From Trinickia dabaoshanensis (GTDB lineage: Bacteria; Pseudomonadota; Gammaproteobacteria; Burkholderiales; Burkholderiaceae): DNA of 64,000 nt. Of the stretch, positions 8,053 to 17,642 are shown in pieces; the stretch's first letter is position 1; the number at the start of each line of letters is the position of its first letter. The position numbers were made by a program, and so were the translations under genes. The DNA lies in the NCBI RefSeq assembly GCF_002879885.1, contig NZ_PNYA01000016.1:99501-163500 (forward strand), in the 5' to 3' direction. Under the pieces are notes generated by a model. The model made no database searches, was not told the origin of the DNA, and worked only from the letters and a program-made list of their open reading frames with translations.

Positions 8053-8925
8053 ATGACCACGTCCCGCACGATCCGCCATACCATCGCGGCAGTTCGCACC
8101 TTAGAAGGTGGCGGCTTCGTCGTTCACCGCCCATTCCCGACCCGAATGTTAATGGACTTCGATCCTTTTTTGCTGCTCGATGAAATGGGTCCCATCGATT
8201 ACGCCCCGGGTGAGGCCAAGGGCGCCCCCGATCACCCGCATCGCGGGTTCGAAACCGTCACTTACATGCTCGAGGGCAGCTTCGCTCACAAGGATTCGGC
8301 GGGCCATCGCGGCGTGCTGCGGCCGGGCGACGTGCAATGGATGACGGCGGGCGCGGGCGTCGTGCACAGCGAGATGCCCGACCCCGCGTTCGCACGGGCG
8401 GGCGGCCGCGTGCATGGGTTGCAACTGTGGGTGAACCTGCCCCGGCGCGACAAAATGATCGAGCCGCGCTACCAAGAGATGCCGTCGGAGCGAATTCCGA
8501 CTGCCTCCACGAGCGACGGCAAAGTTCGCGTGAAGGTCATTGCGGGCGAAGCGCTCGGCGTGAAGGCCGCCATCGAAACGCGCACCCCGATCCTTTACCA
8601 GCACTTCACGCTCCAACCGGGCGCGTCCATCGTCCAGCCCGTGCCGAGCGCATATCGCGTCTTCGCTTACCCGCTCAGCGGAACGGGACGCTATGGCGAC
8701 GAGCAGCGCGAGATCGGGGCGCAGCGCATGGTGATTTTCGGCGACGATGGCGATGCGGTGACGCTCTCCGCAGGCGACGAGCCGCTCGAGGTGCTGCTCA
8801 TCGGCGGCGTGCCCCTGAATGAGCCGGTGGTGCGGCACGGCCCGTTCGTCATGAATACGGAAGACGAGATCCGGCAAGCCATCGTCGATTATCAAGCCGG
8901 ACGGATGGGCGAAATCGCGCATTGA
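8053..8925 (+). CDS. pirin family protein
   Basis: A 290-residue bicupin of the pirin family. The N-terminal cupin carries the iron-binding signature APDHPHRGFETVTYMLEGS and a later HSEMP, which together supply the usual His/Glu ligands. The C-terminal half is the pirin_C domain. Pirins bind Fe(II); some are quercetinases, others redox-responsive regulators, and the bacterial role is often unclear. The ATG at 8053 is chosen over an in-frame TTG at 8047. Divergence from a LysR regulator and the following OsmC-like gene suggest an oxidative or electrophile stress module. Confidence 0.9.
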   Translation: MTTSRTIRHTIAAVRTLEGGGFVVHRPFPTRMLMDFDPFLLLDEMGPIDYAPGEAKGAPDHPHRGFETVTYMLEGSFAHKDSAGHRGVLRPGDVQWMTAGAGVVHSEMPDPAFARAGGRVHGLQLWVNLPRRDKMIEPRYQEMPSERIPTASTSDGKVRVKVIAGEALGVKAAIETRTPILYQHFTLQPGASIVQPVPSAYRVFAYPLSGTGRYGDEQREIGAQRMVIFGDDGDAVTLSAGDEPLEVLLIGGVPLNEPVVRHGPFVMNTEDEIRQAIVDYQAGRMGEIAH

Positions 8926-9069
8926 AGCGCTCGCGCTAAGGGCCGATGGCGGGCGCCCATCGCTCCGTGCACGCGCACGGCCACGAATTGCGTCACAATA
9001 GCCGCTCGGCTGCGCAAGCCGGCGGCACAGCGCCCCGAGCTCGCCAGCTTTCCAACCAGGAGGACAGGC

Positions 9070-9495
9070 ATGAGCGAACGCGTTGTCACGGCAAGCATCG
9101 GCGCAACCCCCTACCAAGTCACGTTCGACGACGGCGCCCATCACTTGTGGCACGCCGACGAACCCGTGTCGCTCGGCGGCGGCGACCGCGCCCCTACCCC
9201 GGTATCGCTTTTGCTGTCGGGTTTGGGTGCTTGTACGTCGATCACGTTGAAGATGTATGCGCAGCGCAAGGGCTGGCCGCTCGAGGACGTGCAAGTGTCG
9301 CTCTCGATGCAAACGGGTGATCAAGGCTCGACGATCGACCGGAAAATCGTCTTGCACGGCGAACTGACCGATGAGCAACGCGAGCGGCTACTTCAAATAG
9401 CCAACGCATGCCCTGTTCATAAGATATTGACGCGACCGATCGCGATCAACACCGGGCTCGCGGCCATATTGCCCGCGACACCCGACGAAGTGTAA
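9070..9495 (+). CDS. OsmC family protein
   Basis: A 141-residue OsmC/YhfA-type protein. Family members reduce organic hydroperoxides using two cysteines: here one follows GLGACTSITLK (near residue 57) and the second is in NACPVHKIL (near residue 116), so the peroxidatic and resolving cysteines are both present. A strong AGGAGGA Shine-Dalgarno precedes the ATG. It lies 144 bp after pirin and 39 bp before the DUF1857 gene on the same strand. Confidence 0.9.
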   Translation: MSERVVTASIGATPYQVTFDDGAHHLWHADEPVSLGGGDRAPTPVSLLLSGLGACTSITLKMYAQRKGWPLEDVQVSLSMQTGDQGSTIDRKIVLHGELTDEQRERLLQIANACPVHKILTRPIAINTGLAAILPATPDEV

Positions 9496-9534
9496 ATCGC
9501 CCCGCCCGCCGCACTCGCTGCAGAAGGAACGCCC

Positions 9535-10017
9535 TTGAATTTCGAACATCTCGTCCAGATCAACGATCCATTGAACCCGCTCGCTGAGACGCTCACGCGC
9601 GACCAGCTATGGGAAGGACTCGTGCTGCGCGCCGAACAGCCGCAGCTTTTCGTGCTCGGCCTCGATAGCTGCACGATTCTGTCGCGCACGGCCGATACGC
9701 TCGAACGCGAGTTGCACTATGGTCACGCGACCGTCCGCGATCGCGTCACGTTGACGCCGCACGAAAGCGTGCGCTACGACATCCTGGCCACAGAGGCGCA
9801 CGTGGGCGGCTCGCTGACGATGACGATCGAGCAACCCGACGAGTTGCAACTGTTCGTCCGATTCGAATATGCCACCACGTTGCCCACGCCCGACACCGAA
9901 GACGCCCGCCAAACCAGCGAGATCGTGAAATCGGCGTACCGCGAGGCCGATATCGACACCGTGCGGCTCATTCGCGAATACGCGCGCAACCCTACGCGGG
10001 CGACGCCGCTTCATTGA
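9535..10017 (+). CDS. DUF1857 family (SRPBCC fold) protein
   Basis: A 160-residue protein resembling the DUF1857/AtaL-like members of the SRPBCC (START/Bet v1) superfamily, helix-grip folds with a hydrophobic ligand pocket. The start is a TTG with a clear AAGGAAC Shine-Dalgarno six bases upstream; this also gives the MNFEHLVQINDPLNPL N-terminus usual for the family. The function is unknown; ligand binding is an inference from the fold. It lies 39 bp behind the OsmC-like gene and may share its transcript. Confidence 0.8.
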   Translation: MNFEHLVQINDPLNPLAETLTRDQLWEGLVLRAEQPQLFVLGLDSCTILSRTADTLERELHYGHATVRDRVTLTPHESVRYDILATEAHVGGSLTMTIEQPDELQLFVRFEYATTLPTPDTEDARQTSEIVKSAYREADIDTVRLIREYARNPTRATPLH

Positions 10018-10116
10018 ACGAGGCGGCCGCTCGGCCGCCGGGTCCCCTCCGGCCATCGGACGACGATGGTCGCGCCCTATCAGTGCCCTATCTCAATGAA
10101 TTTGTTTTTTACAATC

Positions 10117-10138
10117 GATAATGATTCTCATTTATAAT
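10117..10138 (+). promoter_or_regulatory. Fur box overlapping the hmuP promoter
   Basis: A 19-mer GATAATGATTCTCATTTAT (10117-10135) matches the Fur consensus in both half-sites and overlaps a perfect -10, TATAAT (10133-10138), 34 bp upstream of hmuP. Iron-dependent repression is the natural reading. Confidence 0.8.
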
Positions 10139-10172
10139 TGATCTTATCGAATCGAACAACGATGGCTCCAGC

Positions 10173-10409
10173 ATGAGTGAACCCACGCGTCAGTCCACGC
10201 TAACGTTGAGAACGTCAATGAACAGTGTCACTCGGTCCCGTTCGAAGGACTCAGTAGGCACGCGGCGAGAAGACAGCAACGGTACGGCGGAACGTACGCT
10301 GTCGAGCGACCACTTATTGCAGGGGCATAGTCACGTTTTTATCGCTCACAACGGTGAGCGATACCAGTTGCGAGCCACCCGTCTGGGCAAATTGATCCTG
10401 ACGAAGTAA
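10173..10409 (+). CDS. hmuP: hemin uptake protein HemP/HmuP
   Basis: A 78-residue protein whose C-terminal half (about residues 45-78, ending RATRLGKLILTK) is the conserved HemP domain. In Bradyrhizobium and Burkholderia, HmuP is a small activator needed for haem-receptor expression. The N-terminal 40 residues are Ser/Thr/Arg-rich and unconserved; a later ATG at 10221 is possible. It is preceded by the clearest Fur box in the window. The haem receptor and transport genes it usually accompanies are absent here, so it acts in trans. Confidence 0.88.
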   Translation: MSEPTRQSTLTLRTSMNSVTRSRSKDSVGTRREDSNGTAERTLSSDHLLQGHSHVFIAHNGERYQLRATRLGKLILTK

Positions 10410-10573
10410 GCACCGAGTATTGTGGGGACCACCTCCTCGAGAGGTGTTGGGCAGTAGCCAGCGCAACGTCGAGCACGTGAGTCTAGACCCCTTCGTGCCC
10501 CTCTTTAACGACGTCGCAGCCAGCCATGCCGCTTTTTTCGGTCCTTGTTTGATTCGCTGTTGGGTGCGTTCCG

Positions 10574-11986
10574 CTATCGCGCGAAGCCCCAAAACATTAG
10601 CCACCAAGCGCTATCGGCAACCGCCAGCGCGGCCGCCACACATACCATCGCGCCAATGCGCAACGAGACGCGCCGCGTGTACTGGCCCGTGACGCGCCAA
10701 GCCAACCAGGCACTCCACGCATTAGCGATCGCCAGCACGGCGATGCGAACGGTCGACGCCCAGTCCAGCGGCACATGTTCCGCGCGCAGCAGCGACAGCG
10801 TCGTCGCCGACAATCCCAAGAACACGCCCGCGCCCGCGATTGGAATCAACGATTGCGTCAGATGGTGCAAGCGCGCCCGATCGAACTTGCCGAGCACGCG
10901 AGCGCCTGCCGTCATAAGGGCAAGGAGCACCGTGCCGTAAACGAGTGCCGTCGCCAAGATATAGGCGACTAATAGCGTGCCGTCGAGCCAGGAAAAGACA
11001 TCGTTCTGGTCGGGGTAATGGGTAAAGAGAAACCACGGCGCATTCGTGTCGAGCATCCACGTGAAGTCGTGATCGATCAGCCAGCCGGCGAGGTACTGCT
11101 TGATCTCGACGAACCATGGGCTCGCGCTCCAGTGAAACGCCCCGATCGCGACACCGAGCAGGCCGTAAAGAATCAAGGCCGTATCCCAACCGTTCGCCGC
11201 GTCGCGCCCCAACTCGACAACTTCTTGCGCCGGCGAACGCCAATTCAATGCAATGGCGTCCCGGTGACCGCTGCAGCGGCCGCACATGTGGCACGACGCC
11301 GCGCCCTTCATATTTCGCAATGGCACCAGAGGCGCACAGTTGATCGGAATGACGCGGTGACCGCGCTCGCCCGCCGTGTACGAACGCCGCCAAGCAGCCT
11401 CGTCTACCTTGTAGTGGAACGGGGCGAGCCGCGACAACAGGGAAAACACACCGTTGACGGGGCACAGGTACCGGCACCAGATGCGCTTGTCTCGACCGTA
11501 GAGGAAACCGATGACCATGGCGGCCAGCGTCGAACCGCCCAGTACGAGCAATACCGCGCGCGGATACTGATAGACGCTGACCATCTGGCCATAAATGGTC
11601 GTCAGGCCGAAGGCAACGAACGGCCACCCGCCCCAGCGCATCCAGCGCGGAATGGCACGCCCTCTTCCGTGGCGGCTAGCGAATTCGGCCAGCGCCCCTT
11701 CGGGACAAAGCACCCCGCACCATACACGGCCGAGCAAAACCATCGACAGCAAGACGAATGGCCACCAGATTCCCCAAAACACGAATTGGGCGGCCAGCGT
11801 GAGATTGTTCCAAAGATGCGCGCTCTCGCCCGGCAACGGCAAGCACGCCGGGACGATGATGAGAAACGCGTAAACGGCGACGACGACCCATTGAATCGCG
11901 CGAATCGCCGCGCCGTTGCGCTGCATCCACGCACCGACACGCGCGAGCCGCCCTTGGCCGGCGGCGCCGATCGCGGGCGAGCTCAT
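10574..11986 (-). CDS. ftrD: FtrD-like membrane polyferredoxin
   Basis: A 470-residue inner-membrane protein with several helices and cysteine motifs of 4Fe-4S ferredoxins: CGVLCPEGA, WCRYLCPVNG and CHMCGRC. It resembles NapH/RdxA-type electron-transfer proteins. In the FtrABCD ferrous-iron system of Bordetella and Brucella this component is thought to recycle electrons during iron transport. The start ATG overlaps the ftrC stop as ATGA (11983-11986), so translation is coupled; longer upstream starts would run through ftrC. It is last in the ftrA-B-C-D order. Confidence 0.88.
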   Translation of the reverse strand: MSSPAIGAAGQGRLARVGAWMQRNGAAIRAIQWVVVAVYAFLIIVPACLPLPGESAHLWNNLTLAAQFVFWGIWWPFVLLSMVLLGRVWCGVLCPEGALAEFASRHGRGRAIPRWMRWGGWPFVAFGLTTIYGQMVSVYQYPRAVLLVLGGSTLAAMVIGFLYGRDKRIWCRYLCPVNGVFSLLSRLAPFHYKVDEAAWRRSYTAGERGHRVIPINCAPLVPLRNMKGAASCHMCGRCSGHRDAIALNWRSPAQEVVELGRDAANGWDTALILYGLLGVAIGAFHWSASPWFVEIKQYLAGWLIDHDFTWMLDTNAPWFLFTHYPDQNDVFSWLDGTLLVAYILATALVYGTVLLALMTAGARVLGKFDRARLHHLTQSLIPIAGAGVFLGLSATTLSLLRAEHVPLDWASTVRIAVLAIANAWSAWLAWRVTGQYTRRVSLRIGAMVCVAAALAVADSAWWLMFWGFAR

Positions 11987-12825
11987 GCCGTGCGTCCGGC
12001 CGCCTGCGCCGGCGCGCGGCCGGCGCGCCGCGCGAGCCAGCCGACAACGAGCCAATACAGCGCGTAAGCCACCAGATTGGTCAGCGCCGGGTGGGCACGA
12101 TAGCCCGTCAACGCGGCGACCAGCGAGCCGACGGTGCTCGAATCGTCGAGCAGCCGGGAGGTATCCCACACCTGCGAAATACCGAGCGGCAGGATTTCCT
12201 TATCGATGAGCTTGTCGACACCCGTTTGCAACAGACCGGCGCCGAGCAGCAGCAGCATGATTTCCGTTACGCGGAAGAAATGACGCCAGGAAAACACGCG
12301 GCCGCCGAGCTGGAGGATGTAGAACGTGAGGAATGCGAGACCGAGCCCGAGGAAGATGGCCAGGATATCGCCATGGCCCACGTGCCCCGATTGACCGAAC
12401 CCGAGACCGTAGAGAAAGATCACCGTTTCGCTGCCCTCGCGGGCGATCGCCAGCGCGACGAGAACCGCGACACCCCAGCCGTTGCCGTCGCGCGTGCGCT
12501 CTTGCAGCGTGCGTTCCATGTCGCGTTTGAGCGTGCGCCCGTGGCGCTTCATCCACAGGACCATCTGCACGATCAGGAAGCACGCGACCAGGACCATGCC
12601 CGTCTGGAAGTAGTCCGCCGCATCGCCGGACAGCACTTCGCTGAAGCCCACCAGCGCGGCACCGAGCACCACCGCCGCCAATATGCCGACGCCCACGCCG
12701 GCCCACAGATACGGCAAACCGCGCCGCGCCTCGGGGTCGCCGTTCTTCAGCCATGCGTAAAGGATGCCCACCACGAGCAGTGCCTCGACGCTTTCGCGCC
12801 ACACGACGAACAAAACCTGGCCCAT
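11983..12825 (-). CDS. ftrC: FTR1-family iron permease (FtrC)
   Basis: A 280-residue membrane permease of the OFeT/FTR1 family with about seven helices. Both REXXE iron-binding motifs are present: RESVE near residue 10 and REGSE near residue 130. It moves iron across the inner membrane after oxidation by periplasmic partners. It has a GGAGAG Shine-Dalgarno, lies 49 bp after ftrB, and overlaps ftrD by four bases. The neighbours identify it as FtrC rather than the EfeU of an EfeUOB system. Confidence 0.93.
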   Translation of the reverse strand: MGQVLFVVWRESVEALLVVGILYAWLKNGDPEARRGLPYLWAGVGVGILAAVVLGAALVGFSEVLSGDAADYFQTGMVLVACFLIVQMVLWMKRHGRTLKRDMERTLQERTRDGNGWGVAVLVALAIAREGSETVIFLYGLGFGQSGHVGHGDILAIFLGLGLAFLTFYILQLGGRVFSWRHFFRVTEIMLLLLGAGLLQTGVDKLIDKEILPLGISQVWDTSRLLDDSSTVGSLVAALTGYRAHPALTNLVAYALYWLVVGWLARRAGRAPAQAAGRTA

Positions 12826-12874
12826 CTCTTACTCTCCAAGCGCCGGGCTTTCCTCTACCCGGCGCAAAAAGCCA

Positions 12875-13207
12875 CTACTTGACGACGATGACGCCGCGCG
12901 CCGCCTGATGGAAATCGTCAAAAAACTTGTATTCGCCCGGCGTTTGGGGGGCGATCACGACGACCGAGGATGCGCCGGGCGCAAGCACCTTCTCCTTGCG
13001 CAGCTCGACGCTTTCGAATTCGGCTGCACCCTTCCCGCCGTTATGCACCTCGATGCGGATACGCTTGCCGGCGGGCACTTCGATGCGCGCGGGCGTGAGC
13101 GTACCGTCGGCCATCTCGAGCTTGACCGTGACCGCGTCGTCGGCGCGCGCCGCGAGGGCCGCGACGGCGAACAAACCGGCCAGTGCGGCCTTCGAAACCC
13201 ATTTCAT
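12875..13207 (-). CDS. ftrB: periplasmic cupredoxin-like protein FtrB
   Basis: A 110-residue protein with a cleavable signal peptide (residues 1-22, ending ALAARA) and a cupredoxin_1 domain. It lacks the usual type-1 copper Cys-His cluster. In the FtrABCD system FtrB is proposed to oxidise ferrous iron together with FtrA before transport by FtrC. A purine-rich GGGAGAGAG Shine-Dalgarno precedes the ATG. It sits 31 bp after ftrA. Confidence 0.85.
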   Translation of the reverse strand: MKWVSKAALAGLFAVAALAARADDAVTVKLEMADGTLTPARIEVPAGKRIRIEVHNGGKGAAEFESVELRKEKVLAPGASSVVVIAPQTPGEYKFFDDFHQAARGVIVVK

Positions 13208-13238
13208 CCTGCTCTCTCCCTATGCCGAGCGGCGCGAC

Positions 13239-13787
13239 TCAGTAGCCGCCCTTCTTACCGATGCCCGCGAACGGGAAATCGTATTGCAGCGTAATCGGCT
13301 TGAACCAGGGGCCCACACCCGTCTCTTTGTCGGTATGGCGGCCGAAGGCCATGTGACCCGTTTGCATCGGCGGCTCGACCACGATCGTGAGGTGGTACTT
13401 GCCGGGACCGAACAGCTTGACGTTGTCGCCATAGTGCGGGCCGTCGCTCGCCACCATCGGCATCAGGTCGCCCTTGATCGTCTGCTTGCCGCCCACCTTG
13501 CTCAACTCGTAATGGACTTGCAGATAAGGCATCCAGTCGCCTTCGGCAAAGCCGGTCGGGTTGTTCTTGACGGCGTGGATGTCGGCTTCGAGGTGAATGT
13601 CCGAATCCGACGCCTTGCGCATCATGCCTTCCGGATCCATCGTGATCGGCTGCAAATACACGGCGCCGATTTCCATGCCGCCCTGCACCTGGGGCTTGCC
13701 GATCGGGTACTCCGCCGCCGACGCCGTCAATGCGGTCGCAGCCGCCACGGCTGCCACGCCGCTCACAATCCAGGTGGAACGCTGCAT
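13239..13787 (-). CDS. ftrA: periplasmic iron-binding protein FtrA (P19 family)
   Basis: A 182-residue P19/Tp34-type periplasmic protein with a signal peptide (about residues 1-25). Likely metal ligands are in the DIHLEADIH segment, the methionine-rich LMPMVAS stretch and the histidine of KYHLTIV. P19 proteins bind copper and iron and deliver ferrous iron to an FTR1 permease. The ATG at 13787 follows an AGAGGAG Shine-Dalgarno; earlier in-frame starts lack one. It is the first gene of ftrABCD and is preceded by a Fur-box-like site. Confidence 0.9.
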   Translation of the reverse strand: MQRSTWIVSGVAAVAAATALTASAAEYPIGKPQVQGGMEIGAVYLQPITMDPEGMMRKASDSDIHLEADIHAVKNNPTGFAEGDWMPYLQVHYELSKVGGKQTIKGDLMPMVASDGPHYGDNVKLFGPGKYHLTIVVEPPMQTGHMAFGRHTDKETGVGPWFKPITLQYDFPFAGIGKKGGY

Positions 13788-13872
13788 CGAAAAACTCCTC
13801 TTTTTGCTCTGATCGAATATCCAACAGCAAACCGCCGGCTCGGCGCTTCGCACAATTGCCGATAACACGAAC

Positions 13873-13914
13873 GCAAATGCGAACGATTATCAATCAGGCA
13901 TAAGTGTACACGAA
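13873..13914 (-). promoter_or_regulatory. ftrA promoter with Fur-box-like site
   Basis: On the minus strand the 19-mer GATAATCGTTCGCATTTGC (13891-13873) matches the bfd site at 15 of 19 positions. Its first six bases form a plausible -10, with a weak -35 TTCGTG (13914-13909) 17 bp upstream. This repeats the geometry of the bfd promoter. Confidence 0.6.
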
Positions 13915-13932
13915 CGCGGCATTTAGGACCAA

Positions 13933-13957
13933 GCGACCCTTTGGCGCAGAGGGTCGC
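13933..13957 (-). terminator. possible hairpin downstream of uvrB
   Basis: Eight-base perfect stem GCGACCCT / AGGGTCGC with a nine-base loop, 27 bp after the uvrB stop. No T-run follows, so termination here is uncertain. Confidence 0.25.
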
Positions 13958-13983
13958 CCGTGCTCGATACTTCCTGCCGGGCG

Positions 13984-16074
13984 TCAGCCCGCCTTCGACA
14001 CCGAATCCCCGACGTTGGCCCCGAACACGCGTTCGCGCAACACGGCGAGTTGGTCGCGCGCCGCGGCCGCCTTTTCGAACTCGAGGTTTTTGGCGTGCTC
14101 CATCATCTGCTTCTCGAGGCGCTTCAGTTCCTTCGCGAGGTCCTTCTCCGACATGTCCTCGAACTTGGCACGCTGCTGCATCTCCTTCAGTTCCGCGCGC
14201 GCGTCGTCGGCGCTGTAGACGCCGTCGATGATGTCCTTGACCTTCTTGACGACCCCGCGCGGCGTGATGCCCATGCGCTCGTTGTAGGCAATCTGCTTGG
14301 CCCGCCGCCGCTCGGTTTCGTCGATCGCGCGGCGCATCGAATCGGTCATGTTGTCGGCGTAGAGGATCGCCGTGCCGTTCACGTTGCGCGCCGCCCGGCC
14401 GATCGTCTGGATCAGCGAACGCTCGGCTCGCAAAAAGCCTTCTTTGTCGGCATCGAGAATCGTGACCAGCGACACCTCGGGGATGTCGAGCCCCTCGCGC
14501 AGCAAGTTGATCCCGACCAGCACGTCGAAGGCGCCGAGCCGCAGGTCGCGAATGATTTCCACGCGCTCCACGGTGTCGATGTCGCTGTGCAAATAGCGAA
14601 CCTTGACGCCGTGATCGGCGAGAAACTCGGTCAGTTGCTCGGCCATCCGCTTCGTCAGCACGGTCACGAGCACGCGTTCGTTCACGGCCACGCGCGCATG
14701 GATCTCGCTGAGCACGTCGTCCACCTGCGAACGCGCCGGCCGCACCTGGATCAGCGGATCGACGAGCCCCGTCGGCCGCACCACCTGCTCCACGACTTGA
14801 CCCGTCTTCTTCTTTTCGTAATCGGCCGGCGTGGCCGAAACGAAAACGGCTTGACGCATCTTGCGCTCGAACTCGGGAAACTTCAGGGGCCGGTTATCGA
14901 GCGCCGACGGCAACCGGAAACCGTACTGCACGAGGTTTTCCTTGCGCGAGCGGTCGCCGTTGTACATGGCGTTCAATTGCCCGATCAGCACGTGCGATTC
15001 GTCGAGCAGCATCAGCGCATCGGGCGGCAGGTAATCGACGAGCGTCGGCGGCGGCTCGCCGGGCGCCGCGCCCGAAAAATGCCGCGTGTAATTTTCGATG
15101 CCCTTGCAAAAACCGAGCTCCTGCAGCATCTCCAAATCGAAGCGCGTCCGTTGCTCGAGGCGTTGCGCCTCCACGAGCTTGCCCTCGGCGTAGTAGAACT
15201 CGAGGCGCTCGCGCAGTTCGTCCTTGATCGTCTCAACGGCGCGCATGACCGTTTCGCGCGGCGTGACGTAGTGCGAGGACGGATAAACGGTAAAGCGCGG
15301 AATCTTTTGCCGCACCCGCCCCGTCAACGGATCGAACAACTGCAGCGACTCCACTTCGTCGTCGAACAGTTCGATACGCAGTGCCATCTCGGCATGCTCG
15401 GCCGGGAACACGTCGATCGTATCGCCGCGCACCCGGAACGCACCGCGCTGAAAATCGGCCTCGTTGCGGTTGTATTGCATCGCGATCAAGCGGGCGATGA
15501 CGTCGCGCTGACCGATCTTGTCGCCGGTGCGCAGCGTCAAGATCATCTGGTGGTATTCGCTCGGATTGCCGATACCGTAGATCGCGGAGACGGTCGCCAC
15601 GATCACGACGTCGCGCCGCTCCATCAGGCTCTTGGTCGCCGAGAGCCGCATTTGCTCGATGTGTTCGTTGATCGACGAGTCCTTCTCGATGAACAGATCG
15701 CGCTGCGGGACGTAGGCTTCCGGCTGGTAGTAGTCGTAGTACGAAACGAAATACTCGACGGCATTGCGCGGGAAGAACTCGCGAAACTCCGAGTACAACT
15801 GCGCCGCGAGCGTCTTGTTCGGCGCGAAGACGATCGCCGGCCGGCCAAGCCGCGCGATGACGTTCGCCATCGTAAAGGTCTTGCCCGAGCCCGTCACGCC
15901 GAGCAGCGTCTGGTACGACAAGCCGTCCTCGATACCTTCGACGAGTTGGGCGATGGCCGTCGGCTGGTCGCCGGCCGGTGGATACGGCTGGTACAGATGG
16001 AACGGCGAACCCTCGAATTCGACGAACTTCGATTCGTCGAGGGCTTCGGCTGCGTGGGACTTAGCTTCGGACAT
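13984..16074 (-). CDS. uvrB: excinuclease ABC subunit B
   Basis: A 696-residue UvrB, the damage-verifying helicase of nucleotide excision repair; it forms UvrA2B complexes and hands damaged DNA to UvrC. Visible are Walker A GVTGSGKT near residue 65, the beta-hairpin region [13 protein letters not shown] near 118, the Walker B-type LLDESHV near 360, helicase motifs to about residue 560 (QTIGRAARN) and the C-terminal UVR domain (about 650-690) that contacts UvrC. Length is as expected. No E. coli-type LexA box was found in the 252 bp upstream, so SOS control is not evident. Divergent from tyrB. Confidence 0.97.
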   Translation of the reverse strand: MSEAKSHAAEALDESKFVEFEGSPFHLYQPYPPAGDQPTAIAQLVEGIEDGLSYQTLLGVTGSGKTFTMANVIARLGRPAIVFAPNKTLAAQLYSEFREFFPRNAVEYFVSYYDYYQPEAYVPQRDLFIEKDSSINEHIEQMRLSATKSLMERRDVVIVATVSAIYGIGNPSEYHQMILTLRTGDKIGQRDVIARLIAMQYNRNEADFQRGAFRVRGDTIDVFPAEHAEMALRIELFDDEVESLQLFDPLTGRVRQKIPRFTVYPSSHYVTPRETVMRAVETIKDELRERLEFYYAEGKLVEAQRLEQRTRFDLEMLQELGFCKGIENYTRHFSGAAPGEPPPTLVDYLPPDALMLLDESHVLIGQLNAMYNGDRSRKENLVQYGFRLPSALDNRPLKFPEFERKMRQAVFVSATPADYEKKKTGQVVEQVVRPTGLVDPLIQVRPARSQVDDVLSEIHARVAVNERVLVTVLTKRMAEQLTEFLADHGVKVRYLHSDIDTVERVEIIRDLRLGAFDVLVGINLLREGLDIPEVSLVTILDADKEGFLRAERSLIQTIGRAARNVNGTAILYADNMTDSMRRAIDETERRRAKQIAYNERMGITPRGVVKKVKDIIDGVYSADDARAELKEMQQRAKFEDMSEKDLAKELKRLEKQMMEHAKNLEFEKAAAARDQLAVLRERVFGANVGDSVSKAG

Positions 16075-16326
16075 GGAAATGGCGCTTCCTTCGCCGACAA
16101 AACAACCATTCTAGCGTTTCGCGCTCGCCCAGGCAGCGCGCGGCATCGTAGCTCGCACGCGGCCCAGGCGCCGCGTGCGAGCAAAAAAGTGCACGATCGT
16201 TCAGACTAATTCGCTCATTGCGGGCGAAAAGCGCGGCAACACGCGAGCGGGATTCGCTACAATTACGGATTCCGCGCTTGCAGCACGTGCTCGCTTTCAA
16301 GTTTTCCACTACCGCCGAAAGACATC

Positions 16327-17526
16327 ATGTCCCTGTTCTCCGCAGTCGAACTCGCGCCCCGCGACCCGATCCTCGGCCTCAACGAGGCCTTCAATGCCGA
16401 TCCGCGCCCGACCAAAGTCAATCTCGGCGTCGGCGTCTATACGAACGAAGAAGGCAAGATCCCGTTGCTGCGCGCCGTTCGCGAAGCGGAACAAGCCCGT
16501 GTGGATCAGGCACTGCCGCGCGGCTACTTGCCGATCGAAGGCATCGCCGCCTACGATGCGGCCGTGCAAAAGCTGCTGCTCGGCGATGCGTCGCCGCTGA
16601 TCGCCGCGGGCCGTGTGGTCACGGCGCAAGCGCTCGGCGGTACCGGCGCCCTCAAGATCGGTGCCGATTTCCTCAAGCGCGTGAACCCGAACGCCAAGGT
16701 CGCGATCAGCGATCCGAGCTGGGAAAACCACCGCGCGCTGTTCGAAAGCGCCGGCTTCGAGGTGCTCGCCTACCCGTACTACGACGCGCAAACGCACGGC
16801 GTGAACTTCGAGGCGATGCTCGCCGCGCTCAATAGCTACGCGGCCGGCACGATCGTCGTGCTGCACGCTTGCTGCCACAATCCGACGGGCGTCGATTTGA
16901 GCGAAGCGCAGTGGAAGCAGATCGTCGAAGTGGTGAAGGCGCGCAATCTCGTGCCGTTCCTCGACATCGCCTACCAAGGCTTCGGCGACGGTATCGACGC
17001 CGACGCGGCAGCCGTGCGCCTGTTCGCAGGCGCCGAACTGAACGTATTCGTCTCGTCGTCGTTCTCGAAGTCGTTCTCGCTGTATGGCGAGCGCGTCGGC
17101 GCGCTGTCGATCATCGCCGACAGCAAGGACGAAGCGACGCGCGTGCTCTCGCAACTGAAGCGCGTCATCCGCACGAACTATTCGAACCCGCCGACGCACG
17201 GCGGCGCGATCGTCGCGACGGTGCTCGGCACACCGGCATTGCGTGCGATGTGGGAACAAGAACTCGGCGAAATGCGCGACCGCATCCGCGCGATGCGCGG
17301 CGGCCTCGTCGAACGCCTGAAGAACGCCGGCGTCGCGCGCGACTTCGGCTTCGTGAACGCGCAGCGCGGCATGTTCTCCTACTCGGGCCTGACCTCGGCC
17401 CAGGTAGATCGTCTGCGCGAAGAGTTCGGCATCTACGCCGTGGGCACGGGCCGCATTTGCGTCGCGGCGCTCAACACGCGCAACCTCGATACGGTGGCCA
17501 ACGCCATCGCGCACGTGCTGAAGTAA
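16327..17526 (+). CDS. tyrB: aromatic amino acid aminotransferase
   Basis: A 399-residue class I PLP aminotransferase of the AspC/TyrB group, which moves amino groups between aromatic or acidic amino acids and 2-oxoglutarate. The PLP lysine lies in SSSFSKSFSLYGERVG (near residue 247), the substrate-carboxylate arginine in GTGRICVAALN near 380, and NPTGVD is the usual Asn motif. Aspartate versus aromatic preference cannot be settled by eye; Burkholderia homologues are usually annotated TyrB. It is monocistronic, divergent from uvrB, and closed by a strong terminator. Confidence 0.92.
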   Translation: MSLFSAVELAPRDPILGLNEAFNADPRPTKVNLGVGVYTNEEGKIPLLRAVREAEQARVDQALPRGYLPIEGIAAYDAAVQKLLLGDASPLIAAGRVVTAQALGGTGALKIGADFLKRVNPNAKVAISDPSWENHRALFESAGFEVLAYPYYDAQTHGVNFEAMLAALNSYAAGTIVVLHACCHNPTGVDLSEAQWKQIVEVVKARNLVPFLDIAYQGFGDGIDADAAAVRLFAGAELNVFVSSSFSKSFSLYGERVGALSIIADSKDEATRVLSQLKRVIRTNYSNPPTHGGAIVATVLGTPALRAMWEQELGEMRDRIRAMRGGLVERLKNAGVARDFGFVNAQRGMFSYSGLTSAQVDRLREEFGIYAVGTGRICVAALNTRNLDTVANAIAHVLK

Positions 17527-17580
17527 CGCTCGCGCGGGCCGCGCCTCGAGCGCGGCCACGCGACGCATGCAATACCGAAG

Positions 17581-17612
17581 AGCGCCTCGCGGTTTCGCGA
17601 GGCGCTTTTTTT
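17581..17612 (+). terminator. intrinsic terminator of tyrB
   Basis: Eleven-base perfect stem AGCGCCTCGCG / CGCGAGGCGCT with a GTTT loop, running into a T-tract, 55 bp after the tyrB stop. Confidence 0.93.
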
Positions 17613-17642
17613 ACGCCGTCCGCCCTTGGCTGCGCTTACGCT

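Noticed and set aside
13960..16209. 749-codon plus-strand frame opposite uvrB
   Set aside because: Antisense shadow of a GC-rich gene; composition is typical of reverse-frame translation and uvrB is intact.
16075..16326. Search for a LexA box in front of uvrB
   Set aside because: No CTGT-N8-ACAG was found on either strand, unlike the perfect box before imuA.
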